A DNA stretch of 64,000 bases from contig CM054179.1 of the NCBI GenBank assembly GCA_028829895.1, forward strand, positions 73,907,544 through 73,971,543. Reading direction: 5' to 3'. Origin of the DNA: Sinotaia quadrata (taxonomy: Eukaryota; Mollusca; Gastropoda; Architaenioglossa; Viviparidae). Shown piece by piece: positions 11,686-22,752 of this stretch. The translations under genes and the position numbers were made by a program. Within the stretch, counting starts at the first letter, position 1. The number at the start of each line of letters is the position of its first letter. Below the pieces are notes generated by a model. The model was given only the letters and a program-made list of their open reading frames with translations, was not told the DNA's origin and made no database searches.

Positions 11686-14600
11686 AAGGTTTTTTTACTG
11701 TTACTAGCTCAGGTTTGAAACACACATCAATTATGTGAAACTTTAAATGCCAAAGAAATCATGTGATATGTACACAAATATGCAAGCTATTTATGATGTT
11801 AATCAATTTAACCAAAATATATCAAGATTATCAGAAATCTTAGCTGTTTTGAAACATTGATGATTCTGAAAATTTTGCCACCATTTCTTTCATAACTGTG
11901 ATATTATTAGAACTGAACGTTATTTTTCTCTGCCCCTCCCCTTCCCCCCCCCTTTATTTTCATCACTCCAAGACTCCAAGAATTATCTTTCACAATATTG
12001 CACCTTTGACAAGTAGAAGAAGCAGTTCACAATATTATCCTCATTTGAAAAACAATAGTGTGTGAATATTTTGATTGCATTGATTGTTTAAATACCCTAT
12101 GTCTTTTATGTTTGCCTTGTTGATGTTCGATAAAAGAATACAAGTTTTGGATCCAATTTATGTGGAAAGGAATTGTGACACAAAAATGCCTTTTTAAAAA
12201 TATTTCTTTATAAAATTGACCGTTTCAAGATAAAAGAGATATAGAATGTTGTTTTAATGTATTTTCACTTCAAAGAAAACCTTGATACAGTAAGTTTGTT
12301 GGATTATTTATAACAATGAAAATTGAAGAAAATAGCTCTATATAAAATCTCATAAAAAGAGGCACCATTTTTCATTCAAAACAAATTTGTATACAAATAA
12401 TTACAAAATAAAAAACAAATTCACACAACTATCTTATATCTCGCATTAATTCTGAACATAAAGAATAAAAACATGTATTTCAAGCTTTATTTAAAAAATA
12501 TTTCACTTGTCCAGAGAATGAGCTGGAGAGAGAGAGAGACTATATGTAAAGAATAGTTTTATTTGTTGTATTTTTCCTTATCATTATTTATTTATGAAAA
12601 ATTATTACAATGCTGGTTGATTCCCATGATAGGGATTTTCTCAGTTTTAATTTTTATATTAATTTCAAAAATATTTATCATAATCTTGTGCAGTTTCATG
12701 TCTCTGTTCATTTGTCATATTTGCTCAGGTGAACACGCACCTTAAGGACAAAAATGTATGCTATTATTTTGAGTTCCATCAGATTTGCAATGTTATTCCA
12801 TCTGTTATGTCATTAAGTTCTAGCTAGTCCATATTGTGAAATTGCACATTGCATCTAATATTGTTGTGTAGGCAACCATTATCCATACCACAGTTCAGTT
12901 ACATCACAAAAATATTATAGCACATTTCTTTTTTAATTAAAACTTTTATTTTAATAAGACACTTTGGTCTCGTGATGGGTTCTTTCACAGTGTCATCTAC
13001 TTTTGCAGTAAACATTTATTAACTTTCCAGTATTATTTTGTTGACATCACTGGTGTTTCTTTTTCAGTTTTATCATTTGCTCATGAGACATTTATTTAAG
13101 ATTATGTTTTAAGTCTGCATTTTATTTAAAGTACCTTAATAGAATTTATTTCCCATTACAGTGATTCAATCCATCAGTATAAGGCACTTGCAAGAACTAT
13201 TTTCTTTAATATATTCATGGTTTTTTTAAACTTGGAGAGACAGTTTTCAGCCAAAGTTATTTTTTTAATCATTACATATGTACTTTAAATTATGAAAGAA
13301 ACAAGTTTATTTAACAACATTTTTGGTAGAATTCAACTTCATATTTGTGTGTTAAGAATGTCTTCCCTCCACCACAATTCATATATTTGTTTTTTTAAAA
13401 AATATTTTATAAATATCAAATTTGTATTGATGAAAATTTACTTTAACAAATGTTATTTTCACCTATGCTGGTACAAGATGCCCATAATTAAAAGAAGAAT
13501 TCTGGATATGTATTTGTAATTAGTAGTTAAAAAATGCTTACCAAAGTTTTAACATAAAATATATTAAAATTATGTTGACTTATTTTTAAATTTTGAATAT
13601 AAAACTATGATTGCTGTAATCTTAGATGAAGATTTAATGTTTCAAAAAGCAGTTTATAGTGGTTAGACTTGTCGATCATCAATGAATAAATGTTAGTGTT
13701 TTTGATCCATAACTTACCAATCTTTCTCAAATGGTGGTTGATTTTTTTTTTATTCCTACCTTATTAAAATGGTACATTTAAAAGGATTTAAAGAATTATA
13801 TATTACGTACTTTCATTAAATCATTTCAAATATGTTGATATCTGTTAAAGTAATAGTCAAATACTATTTTTGTACTTTTGAGGCTTTTCATGAAATTTAT
13901 CAAAAAAGGCTGCTTGCTTAACACGGATTAGCAAGGAATTAGAATTAGATAACATTAACAAATGTATGGCCATGTATATTTGAGAGCTGTATGCTAATTA
14001 GTTGTTATAAAGCATTTGAATAACTGAGTAGTATGCAACATTTGTTTTTTTAAAATTCAGAATACATTTTAGAGGCAGACTAATTCAATGCCAAGGTTGC
14101 TGTTAGCATGCAGATTTAATTTGTGACTCATTTGGAGATTACAATTTATTTTCTTTTTAAAACAGAAATATTGTAAGCATTTTGTTGTCAACATATTTTG
14201 TTTTGTTTTTCATAAAATTAAAATTTAATGAATATGTACATGAGTTTGGTTTGTAAATTACATAAATTGGCTTATGATTATAATGGTCTCTGATTACTTT
14301 TGTATATGATCTTTTTGACATTATATTTATTATTTAAAGTTCAAAAGGAGAAAAATCAATTTGTCTGAAGAAATTAGCTTATAATTACAGATTGAATGTT
14401 TTGACCTTAAACAAACTGCAGCACTAGTATTTTTATTTTTTTAATCTGTATGGTGATAAGCTAATTGGTTTTAATGATATTTTATTAATGATATTAATTT
14501 ATTATATAAAATTTATTTTTAAGTTATTGAAGTAGAGCATATATATATATACTAACATTTAAAAGTCAGTAATCTCATTTTACATAGAATGTTCCTTCAC

Positions 14601-15786
14601 TTTGTGGCAAGTTATGACTATTACATATTCATTGAATCAAAAGTAAAGGAATATAGGCAGAAGTATAAATGTATTTTAAATTGATTGTTGTACACAACAA
14701 CAAAATACAAAAGTTTTTTTTAAACTTCTATAAAGGATTGGTATTGCTTCCATACACATTCTCTTTTACAAATAAAAATAAGTGATTTCTTTAGCATGAA
14801 GAAAATACACTTTATGATCTAAAATGTATTTTCTCTTATGGACTTCAGTATGCTTTGTAGTACACTTAATAGTCATCTAGGAATTGTGCACCTATAATTT
14901 GTTTTGAATGCTCTTGTTGCATTGTTAAAGTACTATATTTATATATATTAAAAGTCTATTTCTTTCTAAATAGTGTTTTTAATATACTTTATAAATGACA
15001 GTCATTGTCATAGTAAATTACTTCTTAAACAGGCTTTATTGCATAATAATGTTCTGTTCATTTTAGATCTTTATCTGATTGAATTTTTTATTACTAGATA
15101 AGTAGATTTCACATATTAGGTTTGCATCACATATTTTTGTAGGACCTATACATACAATAAAAGATCAGAATTTAAGGAAAAAATGAACTTCATTATATGA
15201 CAGTACAGTAGTAATATATTAAATTAGCACTTACTCTGTCTCTCTATTACATCATCATTAACCCTTTCATTTGCAGAATTATTAGTAACTAGATAAAATT
15301 TAGGTTGGCATCTGTGAGCAGATGTAGTAGTTGTAATTATTAGATATATAATAACAAAAGTTTTATATATTAAAAATAATAAAGTAGAGAACATATGTGT
15401 GAATATTATTATAAATTTTATTCACTTAATAAAGGAGATAATTTTATTTTACCTATCTAGTAAGGATATTATAATCAGTTTATTTTACTTTGAATTTTAG
15501 AACCTATACAATCTTTAGTGTGCTTTATTTGCCAAAATCAGTTTTGAATTAATTATAGCCATTTAGGTATGGTTCTATGAAATGGCACTTTCTGATTTTC
15601 ATGTTTCCTTATTACTCATTTCTAAACTTACTGTAAAGCTTTACAATGTAGATTACTTGTTTGAGTTGTATTCATTTTGGAAATCTGTGTTATATTTGTA
15701 GGCAGAATGACAAATTTGGGCCATAGTTGCCTCCACCTTCAACATACACATAATCATTACAAATCAGCTGCACCTTAAACCTAGTT

Positions 15787-16335
15787 GCTGAGAAATTTGT
15801 TGTTGACAGCTGGCAGTTTTCAAATATAAAGAAAGAAAAACATATTTATCAAAGTCCATTCATTGAGAAGTAGTTGTTTACAGCTGGAAGTCTTCAAATA
15901 AAAAATTTTAAAAAATGAAAGTCATACTTATCAAAGTCTAGCCGCTGAGAAATTATTTGAGAGCTGGCAATTTTAAGTACAAAGAAAGAAAGTCTTATTA
16001 AATTCTAGATGCTGAGAAATTATTTGTTGACAGCTGGCAGTTTTCAAGTACAAAGAAAGTCACACTTATCAAAGTCAAGTTGCTGAGAAATTATTTGTTG
16101 ACAGCTGGCAGTTTTCAAGTACAAAGAAAGTCACACTTATCAAAGTCAAGTTGCTGAGAAATTATTTGTTGACAGCTGGCAGTTTTCAAGTACAAAGAAA
16201 GTCACACTTATCAAAGTCAAGTTGCTGAGAAATTATTTGTTGACAGCTGGCAGTTTTCAAGTACAAAGAAAGAAAGTCTTACTTATCAAAGTCTAATTGC
16301 TGAGAAATTATTTGTTGCAGCTGGCAGTTTTCAAG
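15787..16335. repeat. 71-bp minisatellite, about 8 units
   Basis: Units begin with 'gctgagaaattatttgttga' at 15944, 16011, 16082, 16153, 16224 and 16299, with diverged units at 15787 and about 15872. The three central units are essentially identical and spaced exactly 71 bp, while the outer ones are diverged. This is the usual pattern of an array growing at its centre. It lies about 520 bp upstream of the exon at 16858. Confidence 0.95.
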
Positions 16336-16857
16336 TTATCTAACCTGATCTGAATTGTTGAAATGCAGAGTTTTACATACAAAATGTTACTTTTATAAGT
16401 TTAGTAGATTACATTCAACCACCTTGAAGACAGCAAATATAATACATACAAACATGGCCTTAGCAGACAAAATAGTCAGTTTCAGACACAAAAAAATATA
16501 TGTATATACCCATTATATACGCTTCCGGGAGACATTAATTTTCTCTTTTTTGTAAATATAAACAGTTTAAACTAATAGAAATGAAGTCTTTGAAGATATT
16601 TTATGGCAGAAAGAATGGGACAGGAAATCTGTTATGCACAACATTTTAAGTAATATTACATATTTAGAATTCTAAATAAGAATACATGCAGAATTTATTC
16701 AAACAAGAAAATACTGTATAATTCTAAATGCTGTAAAGAATAGTTATTATTTTATCTTTTATTAATTTGGCACAATACAAACAAATTTAGTACACTGTAC
16801 TTTCAACCCCCCAAAATGCCCATTTATTTTTATTTATTTTTTTTGCCTGTGTTGCAG

Positions 16858-16956
16858 TATGCAGACATGTCAAATAAAGCAATGGCTCCGGGGCGAATGA
16901 CTCCCCCGGGTATAGGACCGGAGCAACAAACCCAGTTTATGCGTCAGCAAAGTCCG
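16858..16956 (+). CDS. eIF4G-like N-terminal exon
   Basis: This exon of 99 bases (33 codons, phase 0-0) follows a strong pyrimidine tract and 'ttgcag' acceptor and ends at donor 'gtaagc'. It reads YADMSNKAMAPGRMTPPG..., followed by a Gln-rich end (EQQTQFMRQQSP). It is locally much richer in G+C and in Pro/Gln/Met codons than its surroundings, as expected of coding sequence. It has no diagnostic domain. It is assigned to eIF4G because it is in phase with, and of the same low-complexity style as, the following exons, which end in the conserved eIF4G motif. The family role of this region is a flexible N-terminus near the poly(A)-binding-protein contact site. Confidence 0.7.
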
Positions 16957-18742
16957 GTAAGCCTGTCGTGACTTGGCCACACTGCTGCTTAAAGCTTTCA
17001 GTTTCATTATTGTTAGAGATTTTTATTTTAATGAGATTAGTCCTCCATTCTTGTTACTGAGTATACTTGTCTGACAGACCTTGAAAATATCTAACATAAT
17101 GGGGTTGATTTACTTCCCTTTTCAGCTCATATTTTCCTACCTCCTTTAAAGACAATGCATTTTGATCATTGAAAATGCATACTTTTACATTCATTTAGAA
17201 TATTTTTTTTAATTCCTTCATTAATAATTTTAGATATATATATGATAATTATTGGAATTTAAGAACTGCCAAGTTTAACACATTGGTAAAAAAAAATGTT
17301 AATACCTATAATAAAAATTGTGTGATATTTTAGAAACTCTTTATTTAATTGAACTAATCTTTGGTAGGTGAAATAAATCTGTATACTCAAAATTTATATT
17401 ATCCAGCAAGAAGGAAAGATGGCAATTAGTTGGATTTATTTTAAGTGTGAATCAGACTCGGCATATAGGAATGCCAGAATGCAATTATAGTTTTGCTAAC
17501 CATTCCCATACTTAGTAATAAGTACAGTACAGCAGCCAGCACTGAAACTTTACAAGAACTGCTATAGAATCAGCAAAGCCTTATGCAAGATAATCAGTTT
17601 ATATTTTACCTGAGAAAACAACAGTTAATTGGCCTGTCATAAATTATCATCTTTCCATTCAAAGGATAACTTAGTTAAGCTATCTGACATTTGGATGAAG
17701 AGTCGAAGGTGAATCTTGTTTTCTAATTGTGCGACATAAACAAATCAAAGCAACAGACTGAAACCACAACATAAACAGCATGGTGCTAGCAAATACTTCA
17801 GCAAGTGGCAGTAAACCTGATTTTCCCACACTATTGCAGAGCAGGGTGGATGGGTTGGCAAGAATGCATATTAGCACACATGGGCATGAACTTTGATGTT
17901 GCAAAGTTTGAGAATGCTTCTGCTGAGAGTCAAAGCAATATTTATCTTTAAATCTGCTTACATTATTAGAAAAACTATGATTATACTCATCACTTGCTGA
18001 TTAAGGATTTTGCTGATGTTGCAATCCAAGATCCAAACAGCATTTTATCTTTGTTCTATTTATTTGGAATGGGTGGGTAGGGAGAGTAGCTTCACAAATT
18101 TTCTTTCTAATACTAAAATTGCTCTGTATATTAAAGGGTCTGAAACATTTGAATATTTATTTTTTAAATATAGGTGAAATAATTAATTAAAATATAAATA
18201 TATACCTTTACATAAACAATCTAAAAGTACTTTAATAGGAATTTGATTAAAATGAAACAGGTTTAATATCCATATGATTGTATAATTTTAAAAGTATATG
18301 CATAAAGAAACTGAAAAATTATTGTCAAAACAAAATTCCAGGTTTTGTTTGTGGTATTTGTATCATATCTGCTTTTTTTTAATTTGCTTTGCATTTGTAA
18401 TACTTTTATAAAAATGTAAATTATTATTATTTTTTTAAAATTACAACAAATAAATGTAACATATTTTTAAAAAATTATATTTACTAAAACATTGAAGTGA
18501 TATGTTTTTTCTAAAAGGGTGGGAAATGGAAAATAACTCACAGTTTATTGACATCATTAACTCTTGAGTACTCAGAATTTGAATCATCCAGAAAATTAGA
18601 ATTTAAAAAAGTAATAATTCTGCTTTTGGTAAGGTGTTAAAATATGAATTTCAGATTGAACTAGTTCTGTGTGTAGATTTTATGTTTTGATAAATTGTTT
18701 TTATTCCACCATTATTTATGGGGGAAAAATTTTCCCTTACAG
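16957..18742. other. Intron between eIF4G-like exons
   Basis: It starts with the donor 'gtaagc' and ends with 'cccttacag'. It is AT-rich with no coding signal; an open frame on the minus strand at 17680-17904 has no recognisable content. Confidence 0.7.
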
Positions 18743-18790
18743 CAGTACTACAACATGGAGCCATCACAGGATCAAGTGTGGGGTCCACCA
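18743..18790 (+). CDS. eIF4G-like micro-exon
   Basis: This exon of 48 bases (16 codons, phase 0-0) reads QYYNMEPSQDQVWGPP, between acceptor 'tttcccttacag' and a consensus donor 'gtaagt'. A second acceptor three bases on (cag|tac) could remove the first Gln by NAGNAG-type splicing. Composition (Tyr, Gln, Pro) matches neighbouring exons. It is too short for a family match by itself; the assignment rests on phase, splice sites and order. Confidence 0.6.
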
Positions 18791-20065
18791 GTAAGTTTTG
18801 AATAGTATTTTTATATTTTAATCAAGAAAATATCTGCACTTGTACTCTCTCTCCTCACAACTTGTATTGTGGAAATCATAATAAAGCCTAAATTTGAACA
18901 GTTTTACTACAACATTGCAATCTTATCATTCAAATTTATTAATGTAAAGTTGTGCTTGGATTAATGAAATATATATTTATTTTTACATTACTAAAAAATA
19001 GTCCAAATTATTTTATATAATCTTTATATTAATTGCAGAGTCCCATGAAATTTTTAACTTTAATGTATAACTAGTTTTTGGTGTTTTAAAGGTATTAATG
19101 CAACTCATTATTATGCATAGTTTTCACTATCTTTAGTTTTTGAAATTTAACATTTTTAATGTGTCTTGGGCTCTATCTTTAAAAACAAATTAAAAGAAAA
19201 TTATAAATATGATCATTAACCCACCTCCCAATCTAAAATAACTGTGCTTTTCAAGTTTCTTTTCTTTAATTAACAGTTTTATTTTAATAAAAACCAAATA
19301 AATTAAGATGAAATACATAATTTGCCAAATATATTGCAACCACAAAAAAGGTTCTTTTAAAAACTCTTTTTCTGTCTCAAACAGTGAAAACATGAAAGTC
19401 TTTGAAATAATTTTTTTTTAAAAACACCTCAACAATAAATTACAAAAATACTTTTCCTTAAAGTGGTGGTACATATTAAGCCTGATTTTTTTCCTCCAAG
19501 ATAGTATGTGTGAACATTTCTCAGCATCATCACTTATTGTAAAATTCCAGTTTATGCAAGAGATCAGAAGTGATGCTATCACAAACTTGTGAACAAAGTA
19601 CAACTTTATATTTCTGAAACATTCTGTCAGAAATGTATTACATACAAAATTAAACTGTCACCTAGAAATATAATAAAAAATATAATGGAATAGAGGATAT
19701 TCAGAAAAAGCTGTTCAAATTCACTCTTGTCACTCTTATCATTCATGAATGTCTGCCTCTATTCTGATACAAATCATAGCATATTGAATGCTTGCAACAT
19801 TGATTTTGTCACTTATGTCTCAAGTTTCTTAACCACAAATAATGAAAAGTATTGTAAGTATCAATGTAGGGAAAAAAGGGAAATAATCTGTATGGTAAAT
19901 CTACTGCAATATTACTTTTACTGGTAGTGATTCTGTTAACTTGATATAGTGATAGAGGATTATTTACTAATTGATATTTAGTATTGTGTGTGTTGAGTTT
20001 TAAGCAGTTAATACAAAAATTGACAAAATCCCACCTATCTGAATTATCTCTTAGTAACTATAACA
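18791..20065. other. Intron sequence, nothing further seen
   Basis: This is AT-rich sequence following the donor at 18791. Short open frames on both strands show only low-complexity composition. Confidence 0.6.
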
Positions 20066-20492
20066 CAGTAGATCAGTGGTCCCCAGCATTTTTGTAGCGA
20101 AGAGCACATTCAAATTTTCAGAAGAGTGTAGAGGGCGCCAACAGTTCTTCAAAGTTTATTTTTGTACTGGACATTAAATAATATGCACATCATATTTAGT
20201 CATTAATAATATATGAATCTATAACCTTAAAGAGGTAATTTTACACGTTAAATGTTTTCATTAGAGTATTTGGCAATTACTCTTTCACTATTATATGTAC
20301 AATGCAAACTTGCTCTTATTTCTATCTACCTAGAAGATAAAATTAAGTAGCTATTACAAAATAAATATATCAGTTTTCATCTTATTTATTTTTATAAAGT
20401 ATAAGATCGTTGAACTAGTGGTCGAAATATATGTATTATTTTTATATTAACATAGATATTCGATTAAGGTTAATTATAAATATGTATGGTCA

Positions 20493-20690
20493 CTTGTATC
20501 TGGATTTCAATAAGCAAGCATACAAATGTGAAAATATTTAACACAAGTTTTATTTTTACTTGTATCTGGATTTCAATTAACAAACATACAAATGTGAAAA
20601 TATTTAACACAAGTTTTATTTTTACTTGTATCTGGATTTCAATTAATGAACAAATATGTAAAAGGATAGGCACAAGTTATAATCATAAGC
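20493..20690. repeat. 66-bp tandem repeat, 3 units, inside the hAT element
   Basis: 'cttgtatctggatttcaat' recurs at 20493, 20559 and 20625, exactly 66 bp apart. The first two units are almost identical and the third diverges after about 30 bp. Confidence 0.95.
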
Positions 20691-21202
20691 ACTCATCAGT
20701 GGAGAAAAGATATTAATTCAAAGTACTTTCTTGTAATAAATCAGTGTGATTTTTGGCACCGCATTCCATCAGTCATTTTTTTCACAATTGGGAGATTAAA
20801 TTATATTCTGTTTGTAAGCAATTGTCAAGATGGATATTTTCAAGTCAAGATATGTATTTGGACTTCATTTATGTTCATTTAAAGTTTTACTACAGAGCTT
20901 CACATAGATAAGTGGAATCAAAATAAGTTTTATTTTGTAAATTACATTTTTTTAAACAGGAAACTCTTTTAGGTCAACCATATTCCAAAAATTATCTTTT
21001 GTGCACAATTTGAGAACAATATAATTTTAATGATGAAAGTTTGAAATCTTTTTTGTAAATTGCTCCAGAAGATTTTGAATTTGGATAACCAATAGTGAAG
21101 GGTTAAAATCACTGTTGTGTACCATTTTCTTCATACTTGGGAAATGTACAAGATATTTTAACTTCTTATATGACTTCCACAATGAATAATTCTGCCAAAC
21201 AT

Positions 21203-21440
21203 AAAATGAATGATGAGATAGAACAGCCTATAGTGATTTTACAAAATCTAAAATGAATGACAAGAGGTTGGATAGAACAACCTCTAGTGATTTGACAGAA
21301 CATAAAATGAATGAAAAGAGGTTGACTGGAATGGACTACAATAATTTGACGAAACCTAAAATGAGTGATGAAAGATTGGATGAAATAGCCTACAATGTTC
21401 AGAATCTAAAATGAGTGATTGAATGGAACAGCCTACAGGT
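21203..21440. repeat. 47-54-bp tandem repeat, 5 units, inside the hAT element
   Basis: 'aaaatgaatg' or 'aaaatgagtg' recurs at 21203, 21250, 21304, 21358 and 21408, each followed by 'gattggat.gaa..gcctac..tg'-like sequence. It lies near the right end of the transposon, where hAT elements carry subterminal transposase-binding repeats, though these units are longer than usual binding sites. Confidence 0.85.
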
Positions 21441-21960
21441 GCACTACTTTTCGCATCTCATAGTGGGCAAATGTAAATGCCTTGACAGGTGCGATGGCAC
21501 CTGCTTGCACTGCATTTAGGGGACCACTGCAGTATATGTAGTGCAAATACAAGTAGTTTTGATACTTGACACTTAAATAATGATCATCAGAGTACTTACT
21601 CATTTACATTGGTGTTAAAGTTTGATGACAGTTTTCTTTGTAATCACTCAGGTCATATTTTGTTAGGACAGCCCAATAAAGGCTGAAGAATTTATTAACG
21701 CTGTGAACAAAATGAAATCTGTTTAAAATGTTTATTTCATTATCTCGTACTATTTCTTTACAAAGTTTTCTCATCAGTCTAGAGGCAACTAAAATTTATA
21801 TTGTTAATTATAAATTATCATTGTCATTGTTTAAATGCTAAAAGATGTATCTGCAGAAAGATCAAATTACAAGAATAAAATTATATTCCATATCTATGAA
21901 CTTTCGTAGTTTTCTTTATTATATCAAACTAATATCCAAATGCTTTAGAACTAATTTTAT

Positions 21961-22333
21961 CAGTGCAAGTCACATATATGTACTCAATTGTCCAAAGTGA
22001 TATTTTACCAGTGCAAGTCACAAGCAACGTTCCCTCTAATATTATTCCTGTGTGCTCAGAACTTTTTCCTATGTGCGTGGAAACGGTGGTTGTTTGAGAT
22101 TGCTTCCTAAACTTATGCGCAGTATTTTGAAATTATTGCGAGGCACTTTCCAATGAGCTTAGAGGGAACATTGGTCACAAGTATGTACTTAGTTGACTGA
22201 AGTGATATTTTACCAGTTCAGGTCATGTATATATACTCATTTGACCAAAATGATATTTTACCAGTGCAGTTCACATATATGTACTCAATTGTCCGAAATG
22301 ATATTTTACTAGTGTAGGTCACATATATGTGGC
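21961..22333. repeat. 48-bp minisatellite, left block
   Basis: Units start 'cagtgcaagtcacatatatg' and end 'gatattttac' at 21961, 22010, 22214, 22262 and 22310. The 22010 unit is split by the small hAT element at 22025-22173. The array resumes at about 22620 after an inserted retroelement fragment. Confidence 0.9.
22025..22173. mobile_element. Small hAT-type MITE, 149 bp
   Basis: The termini CAACGTTCCCTCTAA and TTAGAGGGAACATTG are inverted repeats with one mismatch. The element is flanked by a perfect 8-bp target duplication 'gtcacaag' (22017-22024 and 22174-22181). It has no coding capacity. It inserted into one unit of the 48-bp minisatellite, whose sequence resumes in register after it. 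Confidence 0.92.
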
Positions 22334-22339
22334 AAGATG

Positions 22340-22560
22340 TAGCATTTACAATGTATGGTGTTCAAATCCATCTAGTTCCATGTGTTCCGGTTTGTCTGTG
22401 AGCACATCTTGGAAGTCACTTAACATCTTTTTGAATTCCTGGCACAGGTCTATGAGCTCAACATCTATGCACACATCATGGAATGTCTCAATCGATTTAA
22501 GTGGGTAATCTACTGGTTATTACGGCTTTTTACCACATATTTGTTGTATGCTGTTGAGCC
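22340..22560 (-). pseudogene. Gypsy/Gmr1-type pol fragment (linker before RT)
   Basis: On the minus strand this reads VELIDLCQEFKKMLSDFQ, followed by DVLTDKPEHMELDGFEHH. This is the conserved stretch just before the reverse transcriptase domain of Ty3/gypsy pol ('EF..VFTDKPG.T....H.I'). The same block occurs in the larger plus-strand relic at about 54395-54490. The reverse transcriptase itself is absent. Stops and frame changes flank it. It separates the two blocks of the 48-bp minisatellite, so it entered that array. Confidence 0.65.
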
Positions 22561-22619
22561 GTGCTCTGAATGGTCAGTTTGAACTGAGTTAAATACTAAT
22601 TAATACTGATTATGTAACC

Positions 22620-22752
22620 ATTTGTCTAAAGTGATATTTTGCCGGTTCAAGTCACATATTCAATTTATATGTATATATTCAATTGTCCAAAGTGATATTT
22701 GCCACTTCAGGTCACATGTATATACTCAATTGTCCGAATTGATAGTTTGCCA
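22620..22752. repeat. 48-bp minisatellite, right block
   Basis: Three diverged units carry 'aattgtccaaagtgatatt' or close variants, the same repeat as 21961-22333. They are displaced by the intervening pol fragment. Confidence 0.8.

Larger units (their letters stand above)
7494..16857. other. Long intron or intergenic stretch, AT-rich
   Basis: No convincing exon was found. It holds a dispersed repeat (about 9100-9640), a compound AT/TG microsatellite (about 10898-10972), a possible minus-strand terminal exon (11497-11685) and the 71-bp minisatellite at its right end. If the exon at 7444 is real, this is a single intron of over 9 kb. Confidence 0.55.
20074..21529. mobile_element. hAT-type non-autonomous DNA transposon, 1456 bp
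   Basis: The element starts CAGTGGTCCCC and ends GGGGACCACTG, perfect 11-bp inverted termini of the hAT type. It is flanked by 8-bp target duplications, 'cagtagat' (20066-20073) and 'cagtatat' (21530-21537), which differ at one base. No transposase frame is intact. Inside are two short tandem arrays (20493-20690 and 21203-21440). It sits in an intron of the eIF4G-like gene. The superfamily call rests on the CAGNGG terminus and the 8-bp duplication, both well established for hAT. Confidence 0.88.

Noticed and set aside
20470..20716. Repetitive frames on both strands with 22-residue repeats
   Set aside because: The 66-bp unit is a multiple of three, so any frame stays open across the array. 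It lies inside a hAT element.
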